Source: Microbacterium halimionae (GTDB lineage Bacteria; Actinomycetota; Actinomycetes; Actinomycetales; Microbacteriaceae). Taken from it: a stretch of 64,000 nucleotides of DNA. Under the pieces are notes generated by a model that was not told the origin of the DNA, ran no database searches, and saw only the letters and a list, made by a program, of their open reading frames with translations. The position numbers and the translations under genes are program-made. Below are positions 42,648 to 50,602 of this stretch, piece after piece. How positions within the stretch are numbered: position 1 is the first letter of the stretch; each line of letters opens with the position of its first letter. The stretch is from NCBI RefSeq assembly GCF_011761265.1, contig NZ_JAAOZB010000002.1:1176319-1240318 (forward strand), written 5' to 3'.

Positions 42648-44048
42648 GTGAAAAAGGCGCCGATCCCCCGCAGCGCAGCGCAGCTGCGGGTGGCGGCATC
42701 CTTGGGCACTCTCGTGCTCGCAACCATCGGCGCGGCGCTCCCCCTTTCGATGGTTGCGCCCACCCTCGCGCTCACCGCTGCCGAGTTCGGCACCACGGCG
42801 GCAGAGTCCAGCTGGACGCTCACCATCGTCCTCGTTGTTGCCGCCACATTCACACCGGTCATCGGTCGACTCGGTGACATTTACCGTCCGCGCCGTGTGC
42901 TGCTCATCCTCATCCCGATCGTCTGCGTCGGGCTCTTAATCGCGGGCATCTCAACGTCGATGCCCGAGCTCATCGCAGGCCGTGCGTTGCAGGGTCTCGG
43001 CGGCGGCGTCTTTCCGCTCGCAATCTCGCTCGCGAGCCACTCGATGCCTCACCATCGCCGCGCAACGGCCATCGGCATCCTGACGAGCGCGTTCGCCACC
43101 GGAACAGCACTCGGCGTGGTCATCTCGGGCGTGCTGGTCGATCGCATCGGCACGAAAGCGCTCGCATGGGTGCCGTTCGTGCTGCTCACGGTCGCCCTCG
43201 CACACATCGTGGCGTTCGTGCCCACAGCACCCGCCAAAGGCCGCGGGCGCCTTCACCTCCGCTCGGCCTTCACGCTCGCAGCTGGCGTACTCGCCCTTTT
43301 GCTTGCTGTCACCGAGGCTCCCCGCTGGCCCATCCCGGTTCTCGCCACAATCACGTGCGTCGTGATCGGCGTCGCATTTCTCACCGCGTGGGGCGTGCAC
43401 GAGGTGCGGCGCGAAGACACCAGCATCCATCGCCACACGCTCAAAATCCGCGCCGTCTGGATCGCCCACGTCACAGCATTCCTGCTCGGTGCGGCGCTCT
43501 TCGGTACGTTCGTCATTTTGCCGGTCTTCGCCGAATCCGCCTCCGGGCTCGGCCAGGGTGCGACTATCGCCGGCATCCTGCTTCTCCCGGCCACCGTCGC
43601 AATGGCGCTTGTCGGTTCACTCTCGGGCATTCTCCGCACCTACCTCGGTCGCCGAGGCCCGATCATTCTGGGCGCCGCGCTCACTGTCGCCGGCAGCATC
43701 GTGCTAACGCTCCCCCCGCAAAACATCCCCTCGCTGCTTGCCGGTTCCACACTTGCCGGCGCCGGAATCGCCATGGGGTCGGCCGGAGCACTCAACGTAC
43801 TCATCGATGTGTCATCAACGGATGCCGTCGCCGCCGTCTCGAGCATCAACGTTGTTGCCCGCCAAATTGGGGGCGCCTTCGGCGCGGCCACCGCCGCAAC
43901 ACTGCTCACCCTGCACGGGGGCACACCAGAGCCGGAAACCTATACTCTCGCGTTCACATTCATCACGACACTCGGTGTCGCCGCGTTCGCGCTGTCTTTG
44001 CTGATTCCGAGTCGTCGTCGAGTCAGTCGACGCGTCGCGGGCGAGTAG
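42648..44048 (+). CDS. MFS multidrug-type transporter
   Basis: A 466-residue protein of the DHA2 group of the major facilitator superfamily, with 12-14 transmembrane helices. Motif A-like GRLGDIYRPRRVLL lies after the second helix, and ALQGLGGGVFPLA and ATGIL-like segments follow. The start GTG 42648 is chosen to begin with the basic VKKAPIPRSAAQLR. Substrate unknown, probably drug efflux. Confidence 0.88.
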   Translation: MKKAPIPRSAAQLRVAASLGTLVLATIGAALPLSMVAPTLALTAAEFGTTAAESSWTLTIVLVVAATFTPVIGRLGDIYRPRRVLLILIPIVCVGLLIAGISTSMPELIAGRALQGLGGGVFPLAISLASHSMPHHRRATAIGILTSAFATGTALGVVISGVLVDRIGTKALAWVPFVLLTVALAHIVAFVPTAPAKGRGRLHLRSAFTLAAGVLALLLAVTEAPRWPIPVLATITCVVIGVAFLTAWGVHEVRREDTSIHRHTLKIRAVWIAHVTAFLLGAALFGTFVILPVFAESASGLGQGATIAGILLLPATVAMALVGSLSGILRTYLGRRGPIILGAALTVAGSIVLTLPPQNIPSLLAGSTLAGAGIAMGSAGALNVLIDVSSTDAVAAVSSINVVARQIGGAFGAATAATLLTLHGGTPEPETYTLAFTFITTLGVAAFALSLLIPSRRRVSRRVAGE

Positions 44049-44102
44049 CCTTCGTCCAAACCCATCTAAGCCGTCTCACATGCACGAAGGAGTGCCGGAT
44101 CT

Positions 44103-44828
44103 ATGACACTGAGCACACCACTTGCCCGCAACTGGTGGTGGGGATTCATCCCCTACATCGCGCTGTCGATCATCCACGTCGTCACGCTCGCCCTCAGCGT
44201 CGACGACGTCGCCGGGCCCACGAAGCTGTGGCTCATGCCGCTTCTCATTGTCGCGGTACTCTGGGGCGGTCGTGGCACGGCATGGGGAACCCCTTACACG
44301 CTTCTGTTCCTCGCGCTGGCGTTCTCGTGGCTCGGCGACGGTGCGGGTACGTTCTTCCCTTATCTCGACGATGAGCTCCCCGCGATGCTGCTGTGCTTCG
44401 GCGTCGCACACCTTATCTACATCGCTCTGTTCTGGCGCTACCTCGCCATCACGCGCGTTCCCCGGTGGGCAGCGATCTACGCCGTGTGGTGGATCGTGCT
44501 CGTCGTCTACCTGTGGCCTTACCTCGGCGGGCTCGCGTTCGCTGTCGCAGCGTACGGCCTCGTCCTCGGCGGCACAGCAGTATTGTCAACGCGCTGTCAC
44601 CCGGCGATCGCGTGGGGCGGCGCGTTCTTTCTCACGTCAGACACCATCCTGGCGTTCACGATCTTCGCCCCGAAGGCACTCCCGCCGGGGGTCGGCGATC
44701 TCGTTATGCTCACCTACACGATGGGCCAGGGCCTCATCGCGGCGGGCGTCATCATCGCCACGCACCGCCCTCGCTCCACAGCATCGGTTCGCCACGACAA
44801 CCCACAAAGCGACACAATTGACTCATGA
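44103..44828 (+). CDS. YhhN-family lysoplasmalogenase-like membrane protein
   Basis: A 241-residue protein with eight hydrophobic helices. KLWLMPLLIVAVLWGG, LLFLALAFSWLGDGAGTFF and AFFLTSDTILAF hold the conserved Asp residues of the YhhN/TMEM86 family, which hydrolyses lysoplasmalogens. The gene overlaps the S4-protein gene by four bases. Confidence 0.88.
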   Translation: MTLSTPLARNWWWGFIPYIALSIIHVVTLALSVDDVAGPTKLWLMPLLIVAVLWGGRGTAWGTPYTLLFLALAFSWLGDGAGTFFPYLDDELPAMLLCFGVAHLIYIALFWRYLAITRVPRWAAIYAVWWIVLVVYLWPYLGGLAFAVAAYGLVLGGTAVLSTRCHPAIAWGGAFFLTSDTILAFTIFAPKALPPGVGDLVMLTYTMGQGLIAAGVIIATHRPRSTASVRHDNPQSDTIDS

Positions 44829-45193
44829 CGGATGCCTCAGCTCGCGTTGACGCGTGGCTCTGGGCGGTGCGGGTCTACAAGACGCGTTCCGCCGCGACCA
44901 CCGCGTGCCGTGCCGGCCACGTGCGGGTCGGCGGCGAGCGCGCGAAGGCCGCACAGGCGGTGCGCCCCGGCGACGAAGTACGAGTGCGGATCGCCGGGTT
45001 TGACCGCATCCTGGTCGTTCGTCAAACGATCATCAAGCGCGTGAGTGCTGCCGTTGCGGCAACAGCGATGGATGATCTCACTCCCCCGCCGCCTCCCCGC
45101 GAAGAAGTGGCGATGGTGGCCATGCGCGACCGTGGCGCTGGACGCCCCACCAAGCGCGAACGCCGCGAAACCGATCGCCTCCGCGGACGGTAA
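44825..45193 (+). CDS. S4-domain RNA-binding protein, Hsp15-like
   Basis: A 122-residue protein with the S4 motif ARVDAWLWAVRVYKTRSAAT, then AGHVRVGGERAKAAQAVRPG, and a basic tail (RPTKRERRETDRLRGR). This matches Hsp15/HslR, which binds stalled 50S subunits carrying peptidyl-tRNA. Translationally coupled to the YhhN gene. Confidence 0.88.
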   Translation: MTDASARVDAWLWAVRVYKTRSAATTACRAGHVRVGGERAKAAQAVRPGDEVRVRIAGFDRILVVRQTIIKRVSAAVAATAMDDLTPPPPPREEVAMVAMRDRGAGRPTKRERRETDRLRGR

Positions 45194-45219
45194 GGGTCGC
45201 ATCCCCTTGCGCCCGGATA

Positions 45220-45588
45220 TCAAGCGCGGTCGTGAAGCGTGACGTGGTACCCATCGGGGTCGGCAAAGGTAAACGTGCGACCGAAGGGGCCGTCGATCGG
45301 CGCCGCGACTATTGTGTGGCCGTCAGCGACGAGAGAGTCGTAAATCGCCTGCACGTCGGTTGCGTGCAACCAAATCGCAGCTCCAATGCCGGGCTGGGCG
45401 ACCGACGCAAGATCGGTGCCGGGAACGATGTCTCGAAGTGCGAATGCGATCGGGGTCGTCTCGAAGACAACGGCGTGCGGCGGGCCAGCCTTGGAGCGCA
45501 CAAGTCCGAGGTACTGCTCATAGAACGCTCGCGAAGCGTCGAGATCGCAAGTCTGGAAGGAGATGAAGTCGGGACCGGTAACGGGCAT
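45220..45588 (-). CDS. VOC-family (glyoxalase/dioxygenase fold) protein
   Basis: A 122-residue protein with two babbab modules: FISFQTCDLDASRAFYEQYL, then PHAVVFETTPIAFAL and ADPDGYHVTLHD. The metal-ligand glutamate is not preserved in the expected place, so enzymatic function is unclear. It diverges from the MarR gene and shares a region with two operators. Confidence 0.85.
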   Translation of the reverse strand: MPVTGPDFISFQTCDLDASRAFYEQYLGLVRSKAGPPHAVVFETTPIAFALRDIVPGTDLASVAQPGIGAAIWLHATDVQAIYDSLVADGHTIVAAPIDGPFGRTFTFADPDGYHVTLHDRA

Positions 45589-45606
45589 AAGAATCTACTT
45601 TCAATC

Positions 45607-45624
45607 ATGTCAGTTTTCTGACAT
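45607..45624. promoter_or_regulatory. MarR operator candidate 1
   Basis: ATGTCAG-TTTT-CTGACAT, a perfect inverted repeat, 28 bases from a second identical-armed site. It lies just upstream of the VOC gene start. Confidence 0.82.
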
Positions 45625-45634
45625 GCACAATCGT

Positions 45635-45652
45635 ATGTCAGAATACTGACAT
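45635..45652. promoter_or_regulatory. MarR operator candidate 2
   Basis: ATGTCAG-AATA-CTGACAT has the same arms as site 1 and overlaps the MarR start codon at 45651, so a bound repressor would stop its own transcription or translation. Autoregulation is very likely. Confidence 0.82.
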
Positions 45653-46124
45653 GAGTCAAGACGGAATCGACCTCGAAACGTCACTCGGCTACCTCCTAAA
45701 AGAGGCATCGAGCGCCCTCCGCACTGCGATGGAAGCGTCGCTTCGCCCACTCGGTATGACGATCACGCACTACTCATGCCTCGAACTGCTCTCGCAGCGC
45801 CCGGGCATGTCGAACTCGGAGCTGGCGCGGGGCGCATTCGTCACGCGTCAGTCGATGAATGTGCTGCTGCAAACCCTCGAGCGCGATGGGCAGGTGACCC
45901 GGCCGATCGAGGCTCGCGTCGGCAAGGTTCTTCCCGCCGAGCTCACTCCGCTCGGCCGTGAGAGCCTTGCAAAAGCCACCGCCGCGGTGCGATCAGTGGA
46001 AATCAGGATGCTGGGCAACATGACACCCGCAGAGCGGTCAGTTGCGCGCGACACACTGCGAAGCATGATTCACAATCTCGGCAGTCTTGACGGCAACGAC
46101 GGCGATGGCGAATCTCAGCGATAG
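45651..46124 (+). CDS. MarR-family transcriptional regulator
   Basis: A 157-residue protein with the MarR winged helix: MTITHYSCLELLSQRPGMSN, then SELARGAFVTRQSMNVLLQT and the wing VGKVLPAELTPLGRE. N- and C-terminal helices form the dimer. It likely represses itself and the divergent VOC gene via two 18-bp operators, and would be relieved by a small phenolic or drug-like ligand. Confidence 0.9.
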   Translation: MSQDGIDLETSLGYLLKEASSALRTAMEASLRPLGMTITHYSCLELLSQRPGMSNSELARGAFVTRQSMNVLLQTLERDGQVTRPIEARVGKVLPAELTPLGRESLAKATAAVRSVEIRMLGNMTPAERSVARDTLRSMIHNLGSLDGNDGDGESQR

Positions 46125-46151
46125 CCATTCCACGTCGGGGAACGGCGCTCA

Positions 46152-46532
46152 TCAGCCACGTTGCTCGATAAGCGTGAGCTGCGTCCCGTCGGGGTCAATG
46201 AGGAAGCCAGCCTTCAGCCCCCATTCCTGCATACGAACCTCGTGAAGCCGAGGCATCCCTGCTGCCGAAACTGGCACACCAGAAGCGCGGATCGCTTCAT
46301 AAAGCTCGCCGACGTCGGCGACACGCAAGCAGCACATGAAGCTACTTGACAGCGGATCGAACGCCGGCGCTGGAAAAAACTCAAGCTGCAACGCACCGCG
46401 CGTCAAAATCATCCACCCGGCGTCGCGCAACTGCCGTTCAAAACCGAAGCCTGTATAGAACTGTTCTGTCGTGTCGAAGTCGGCCGAGGGAAGATTCGGC
46501 ACAGCACGATCAGACACGGGCACCGAACTCAT
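46152..46532 (-). CDS. Bleomycin resistance-type VOC protein
   Basis: A 126-residue protein starting at ATG 46532. RAVPNLPSADFDTTEQFYTG, WMILTRGALQLEFF, FMCCLRVADV and GFLIDPDGTQLTLIE match the BLMT/Ble family, which binds bleomycin-type drugs. It may confer sequestration resistance. It overlaps the upstream PLDc_N gene by four bases. Confidence 0.85.
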   Translation of the reverse strand: MSSVPVSDRAVPNLPSADFDTTEQFYTGFGFERQLRDAGWMILTRGALQLEFFPAPAFDPLSSSFMCCLRVADVGELYEAIRASGVPVSAAGMPRLHEVRMQEWGLKAGFLIDPDGTQLTLIEQRG

Positions 46533-46774
46533 CGCTCTTGGGGGTCGAGAAATCCCCGATCCACATTCGCTCGGCGGCCGATGAGAAGCCAGCTTGCTGG
46601 CCCGATGATCGGAACAAAGATCGCGAGGAGCGTCCACATGAGCGCGTGACCGGGTGATGCCGAGTCCCGCGTCCGCGAGATCGACACCAGCGCTGCAATG
46701 AGAGAAACCAGCACGAGTACTACTGCGCCAGACCACCAGAGATCGTACGCCGCAGGAATCAGTGGGTTAGCCAT
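46529..46774 (-). CDS. PLDc_N-domain small membrane protein
   Basis: An 81-residue protein with two hydrophobic segments (LWWSGAVVLVLVSLIAALV and LMWTLLAIFVPIIGPASWLL), the second having the PLDc_N pattern. No phospholipase domain follows. Function unknown; it heads a two-gene transcript with the Ble-like gene. Confidence 0.8.
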   Translation of the reverse strand: MANPLIPAAYDLWWSGAVVLVLVSLIAALVSISRTRDSASPGHALMWTLLAIFVPIIGPASWLLIGRRANVDRGFLDPQER

Positions 46775-46819
46775 TGTTCGAGGCTAGGGCAGCATGTGTG
46801 CGACCGCTAGAGACGACGC

Positions 46820-47722
46820 TCAGTCGAGGAGGCCGAGCAACCAACCGGCGCCACGAGACGATGCACCGGCGGCATTCACTCGCTCGGTGAGCCCGCGATC
46901 GCTCGTCACCGCGGTCACACTGCGACCAAGACCCAGGAGGCGCTCCGTCTCAGCGACGATCGTGTCGTCGCCTTCGCCCGCAGCGCGCACGATGTCGATA
47001 CCGGGGGCCGCGGCATCCGTCGCTTTCGCTTGACCTTCGACCACGATCGAGATCTCGGGAAACCAGGTATTTTCGGGCAAGTCGAGCTCTGCAGCTGCGA
47101 TCCCCTGCTCGGCGAGCGCACCCACGCGAGCAATAAGTCGGGCCGCCGCTCCCACGCGGTCTTTCCACCAGCCGTCGGGAACCGAGCCCACCACGTTGGC
47201 GGCGTCGATCACGAGGGCCGGTCGCACGCCGATCAGGCCCGAGAGCTGCGCCCACGACGAAGCAAACCCCGGATGCAGCGGGTACCCCGCCACATCATCG
47301 ACCGGCACCCAACGTAATTCGCGGCTCTCCGGGTCACTGATCACCGGCTCAAAGGGCGTCACAACGTCGGCGAGGAGTGTCGTGTACGTCCAGATGCCAA
47401 GGTCCAGCACGCTCTCGCAGCGCGGCGCCATCGAGGCATCGGGCACACCGGCTTCTTCTGCCGATTCGCGCATCGCACCATCGCGCGCAGACTCCCCCTC
47501 GTGGCGGGCGCCTCCGGGGAGAGCCCAGGTGTCACCGAAGTGACTCCACGACACACGGTGCTGCAGCAGCACACCGCGAGCGGCGTCGATGGCAAGGAGT
47601 CCGGCGGCGCCGAAGCGCCCCCAGTACCTCTCCCCCGAGGGGGCTACCACCCACGCGTCACCGGGATCACGCGGGCCATGAGGCCGCCGCTGTTCTCCGG
47701 GAAGAGGGAGTTCGATACTCAC
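46820..47722 (-). CDS. NUDIX hydrolase fused to NYN-like domain
   Basis: A 300-residue protein starting at GTG 47722. The N-terminal half is a NUDIX domain: the box GARHEGESARDGAMRESAEE fits GX5EX7REUXEE. The second half (from about residue 175) begins PALVIDAANVVGSVPDGWW, with GEGDDTIV and AVTSDRGL as later acidic motifs, as in NYN/PIN-type or stand-alone 'NTP pyrophosphohydrolase' proteins of actinobacteria. A NUDIX plus nuclease-like pairing suggests a role in nucleotide or RNA-end processing, which is inference. Confidence 0.85.
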   Translation of the reverse strand: MSIELPLPGEQRRPHGPRDPGDAWVVAPSGERYWGRFGAAGLLAIDAARGVLLQHRVSWSHFGDTWALPGGARHEGESARDGAMRESAEEAGVPDASMAPRCESVLDLGIWTYTTLLADVVTPFEPVISDPESRELRWVPVDDVAGYPLHPGFASSWAQLSGLIGVRPALVIDAANVVGSVPDGWWKDRVGAAARLIARVGALAEQGIAAAELDLPENTWFPEISIVVEGQAKATDAAAPGIDIVRAAGEGDDTIVAETERLLGLGRSVTAVTSDRGLTERVNAAGASSRGAGWLLGLLD

Positions 47723-47872
47723 CTGTCCAGCCTCGCATACCCCCGGCCACGCTCGCCCCGAAACCGCTGTCGTCGCCCACACATTTCGCCCTGAATCTGC
47801 CATCTCATACACCCGATAACACCACGACCTGCGGCACGGCGCGCGAAGATGTGCACCCTCACAAAGCGCGAG

Positions 47873-47900
47873 TTGACATGTGGTCTGACCACTGTTGAAT
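47873..47900 (+). promoter_or_regulatory. nrdD promoter (-35/-10)
   Basis: TTGACA (47873-47878) and TTGAAT (47895-47900) are spaced by 16 bases. A transcript would begin about 7-11 bases later, near the GTG at 47911, indicating a leaderless or nearly leaderless message. Confidence 0.6.
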
Positions 47901-47914
47901 CCCACATATTGTGG
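47880..47914. promoter_or_regulatory. Two palindromes over the nrdD promoter, candidate NrdR sites
   Basis: GTGGTC-T-GACCAC (47880-47892) and CCACA-TAT-TGTGG (47902-47914) are perfect inverted repeats with centres 22 bases apart (two helical turns). The second resembles an NrdR box (ACA-x-ATAT-x-TGT type). Both overlap the promoter or start. A regulator other than NrdR is possible. Confidence 0.5.
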
Positions 47915-49842
47915 CTGACTTTACGCAATACCCTGCATATAGTGGCGATGCGCTTACGGCCTCGTTAGGCCACGAGGCGCACCATCACACCACTGGAGCA
48001 CTCGTGATTCCCCGATCCACCATTCGCAACTCTCAAAGCGTCGAAGTTAACGTCGCCGACACCATCAACGAATATCTCGCTCAGTCCGACTGGCGCGTGA
48101 ACGCCAACGCCAACCAGGGATATTCACTCGGGGGCATGGTGCTCAACACCGCCGGAAAACTCATCGCGAACTATTGGCTCAACGAGGTCTACGCGCCTGC
48201 GGCCGGCGCCGCCCACCGCGAGGGCGACATCCATATTCACGATCTCGACATGTTTGCCGGGTACTGCGCGGGCTGGTCGTTGCGCGCGCTCCTCGAGCAG
48301 GGCTTCAATGGTGTGCCCGGTCGTATCGCCTCGACTCCGCCGCGTCATCTTTCATCGGCACTCGGGCAGATGGTCAACTTCCTCGGCACGCTGCAGAACG
48401 AGTGGGCGGGTGCACAGGCGTTTAGTTCCACCGACACCTACCTTGCACCTTTCGTTCGCCTCGACGGACTCACGCAGGATGCCGTCCGCCAGCTGATGCA
48501 GGAGTTCATCTTCAACCTCAACGTGCCGTCGCGGTGGGGCACACAGACGCCATTCACGAACCTCACGTTCGACTGGACTTGTCCCGACGACCTAGCCGAC
48601 CAGCATCCACTTATCGGCGGCAAGGTCTGCGACTTCACCTACGGCGATCTTGCTCCCGAGATGGCGATGATCAACCGCGCGTACATCGATGTTATGACCG
48701 AGGGCGATGCCGACGGCCGCGCATTCACCTTTCCTATTCCCACTTACAACATCACTCCTGACTTCAAGTGGGACGACCCCCACGTCGATGCCCTCTTCGG
48801 AATGACAGCGAAGTACGGCCTGCCCTACTTTCAAAACTTCCTAAATTCCGACCTCGCCCCCCACATGATCCGCTCCATGTGTTGCCGGCTACAGCTCGAT
48901 CTCACCGAACTACTCAAGCGTGGCAACGGTCTCTTCGGATCCGCCGAGCAAACGGGCTCGATCGGTGTTGTCACGATCAATTGCGCACGCCTCGGGTTTC
49001 TCTTCCCGGGCGACCTCGCAGGCGCACTCACCCGGCTCGACGAACTGCTCGCAATTTCGCGCGACAGTCTCGAGGCCAAACGAGACGTCATTTCGCACCA
49101 CCTCGAGGGTGGGCTCTTCCCCTATACAAAGCACTATCTCGGCACGCTCGACAACCACTTCTCGACGATCGGCGTCAACGGCATCAACGAGTTCGTCCGC
49201 AATTTCACGCTCGACACCGACGACATCACGACGGATGCCGGGGCTACCCTCGCCATCGAGCTCCTCGACCACGTCCGCCGCCGCATGGTCGAATTCCAAG
49301 AGTCGACGGGCCAGATGTACAACCTCGAGGCCACACCCGCCGAAAGCGCCACCTACCGGTTTGCTCGGGTCGACGCGGCGCAGTTTGGCGACAGCATCCG
49401 CCATGCAGGCACTTCCGAGCACCCGTATTACACCAACTCGTCACAGCTACCGGTGGGCTTCACCGACGATCCGTTCGATGCGATGGCCCGGCAGGAGCCG
49501 CTGCAACAGAAGTACACGGGCGGCACAGTGCTGCACCTGTACATGGGTGAAGCTGTCGAATCAGCGGCGGCCTGCAAAAACCTGGTGCGGCGCTCGCTTG
49601 AACAGTTCCGCATCCCATACATCACGGTCACACCGACCTTTTCGATCTGCCCGCAACACGGATACGTCTCGGGCGATCACCCCGAGTGCCCGTTGTGCGG
49701 CAGCGTCTGCGAAGTGTGGACGCGAGTGATGGGCTACTTTCGCCCCATCGCCTCGTTCAACGTCGGCAAGCAGGGCGAAGCCGAAGAACGCGTGTACTTC
49801 GCCGCCGAGCGCGCGAAGGAACACCTCGCGGTGCCGGTGTGA
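47911..49842 (+). CDS. nrdD: Anaerobic ribonucleoside-triphosphate reductase
   Basis: A 643-residue class III reductase. Landmarks are HREGDIHIHDLDMFAGYCAG, FGSAEQTGSIGVVTINCARL, the Cys-pair zinc site CPQHGYVSGDHPECPLCGSVC near the end, and the glycyl-radical segment TRVMGYFRP that follows it. It reduces NTPs to dNTPs without oxygen, activated by NrdG. GTG 47911 is taken as start from promoter placement; no Shine-Dalgarno is seen. GTGA overlaps the nrdG start. Confidence 0.93.
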   Translation: MADFTQYPAYSGDALTASLGHEAHHHTTGALVIPRSTIRNSQSVEVNVADTINEYLAQSDWRVNANANQGYSLGGMVLNTAGKLIANYWLNEVYAPAAGAAHREGDIHIHDLDMFAGYCAGWSLRALLEQGFNGVPGRIASTPPRHLSSALGQMVNFLGTLQNEWAGAQAFSSTDTYLAPFVRLDGLTQDAVRQLMQEFIFNLNVPSRWGTQTPFTNLTFDWTCPDDLADQHPLIGGKVCDFTYGDLAPEMAMINRAYIDVMTEGDADGRAFTFPIPTYNITPDFKWDDPHVDALFGMTAKYGLPYFQNFLNSDLAPHMIRSMCCRLQLDLTELLKRGNGLFGSAEQTGSIGVVTINCARLGFLFPGDLAGALTRLDELLAISRDSLEAKRDVISHHLEGGLFPYTKHYLGTLDNHFSTIGVNGINEFVRNFTLDTDDITTDAGATLAIELLDHVRRRMVEFQESTGQMYNLEATPAESATYRFARVDAAQFGDSIRHAGTSEHPYYTNSSQLPVGFTDDPFDAMARQEPLQQKYTGGTVLHLYMGEAVESAAACKNLVRRSLEQFRIPYITVTPTFSICPQHGYVSGDHPECPLCGSVCEVWTRVMGYFRPIASFNVGKQGEAEERVYFAAERAKEHLAVPV

Positions 49843-50567
49843 GCGATGCCAGCGAGCTGCGCATTGCCGGTCTCAGTCGGTTTTCGAGTGTCGATTGGCC
49901 AGGAAAGCTCGTCGCCACGCTGTTTTTGCAGGGCTGCCCGTGGGACTGCTTCTACTGCCACAATCCCGAGCTGATCAGCCCGCGTCGCGCAGGGCGCATC
50001 TCGTGGCAGAGCGTGCACGGATTCCTCGAAACGAGGCAAGGCTTGCTCGACGGTGTGGTCTTTTCGGGAGGCGAGCCGACGATGCAGCGCGCGCTGATCC
50101 CGGCGCTACAGCAGGCTCGCGCGCTCGGCTTCGCGGTTGGGCTCCACTCCGGCGGGGCCTACCCCGCGCGACTTGCCGACGCGTTGCCACTTATCGACTG
50201 GATCGGACTCGACATCAAAGCGCGCCGCGACGACTACAGCGACACCACGGGTCGAAACCGAAGCGGCGACAACGCCTGGCGTTCGCTCGACACCGTGGTG
50301 GCGGCATCCCGTGGGCGTTCTGGCACCGCGCAACCGCTTGAGTACGAGGTGCGAACGACGGTGCACCCGGCCGCGCTCGATGAATCCGCGCTTCGACTCC
50401 TCGCCGACGATGTCGCGGCGTCGGGAGCCGACACCTGGATGCTGCAGCACTACCGCCCAGTGGGTGTTCGTGCCGAACGAGTCACCGTGGCCACGGCCCC
50501 CTACGACCTAGAATCCGTTGCAACAGGCCTCAACGCAGGCCGCTTCCAGAGGTTTGGTATCCGCTGA
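49839..50567 (+). CDS. nrdG: Anaerobic ribonucleotide reductase activase (radical SAM)
   Basis: A 242-residue radical SAM protein starting at GTG 49839, coupled to nrdD by GTGA. The cluster motif is CPWDCFYCHNP, the SAM-binding GGEP is in FSGGEPTMQ, and LDIKA follows. It makes the glycyl radical on NrdD. It is longer than E. coli NrdG (154 residues) and resembles the NrdG2/PflA-like form. Confidence 0.92.
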   Translation: MSDASELRIAGLSRFSSVDWPGKLVATLFLQGCPWDCFYCHNPELISPRRAGRISWQSVHGFLETRQGLLDGVVFSGGEPTMQRALIPALQQARALGFAVGLHSGGAYPARLADALPLIDWIGLDIKARRDDYSDTTGRNRSGDNAWRSLDTVVAASRGRSGTAQPLEYEVRTTVHPAALDESALRLLADDVAASGADTWMLQHYRPVGVRAERVTVATAPYDLESVATGLNAGRFQRFGIR

Positions 50568-50595
50568 CCTCCTCGTTCGGGCGGGAGGCCAGCGG
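50561..50595. terminator. Terminator between convergent nrdG and der
   Basis: CCGCTG-CCTCC pairs with GGAGG-CAGCGG (one mismatch) around an 11-base loop, overlapping the nrdG stop. A short T-run follows on the plus strand. Confidence 0.55.
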
Positions 50596-50602
50596 ATGTC
50601 TT

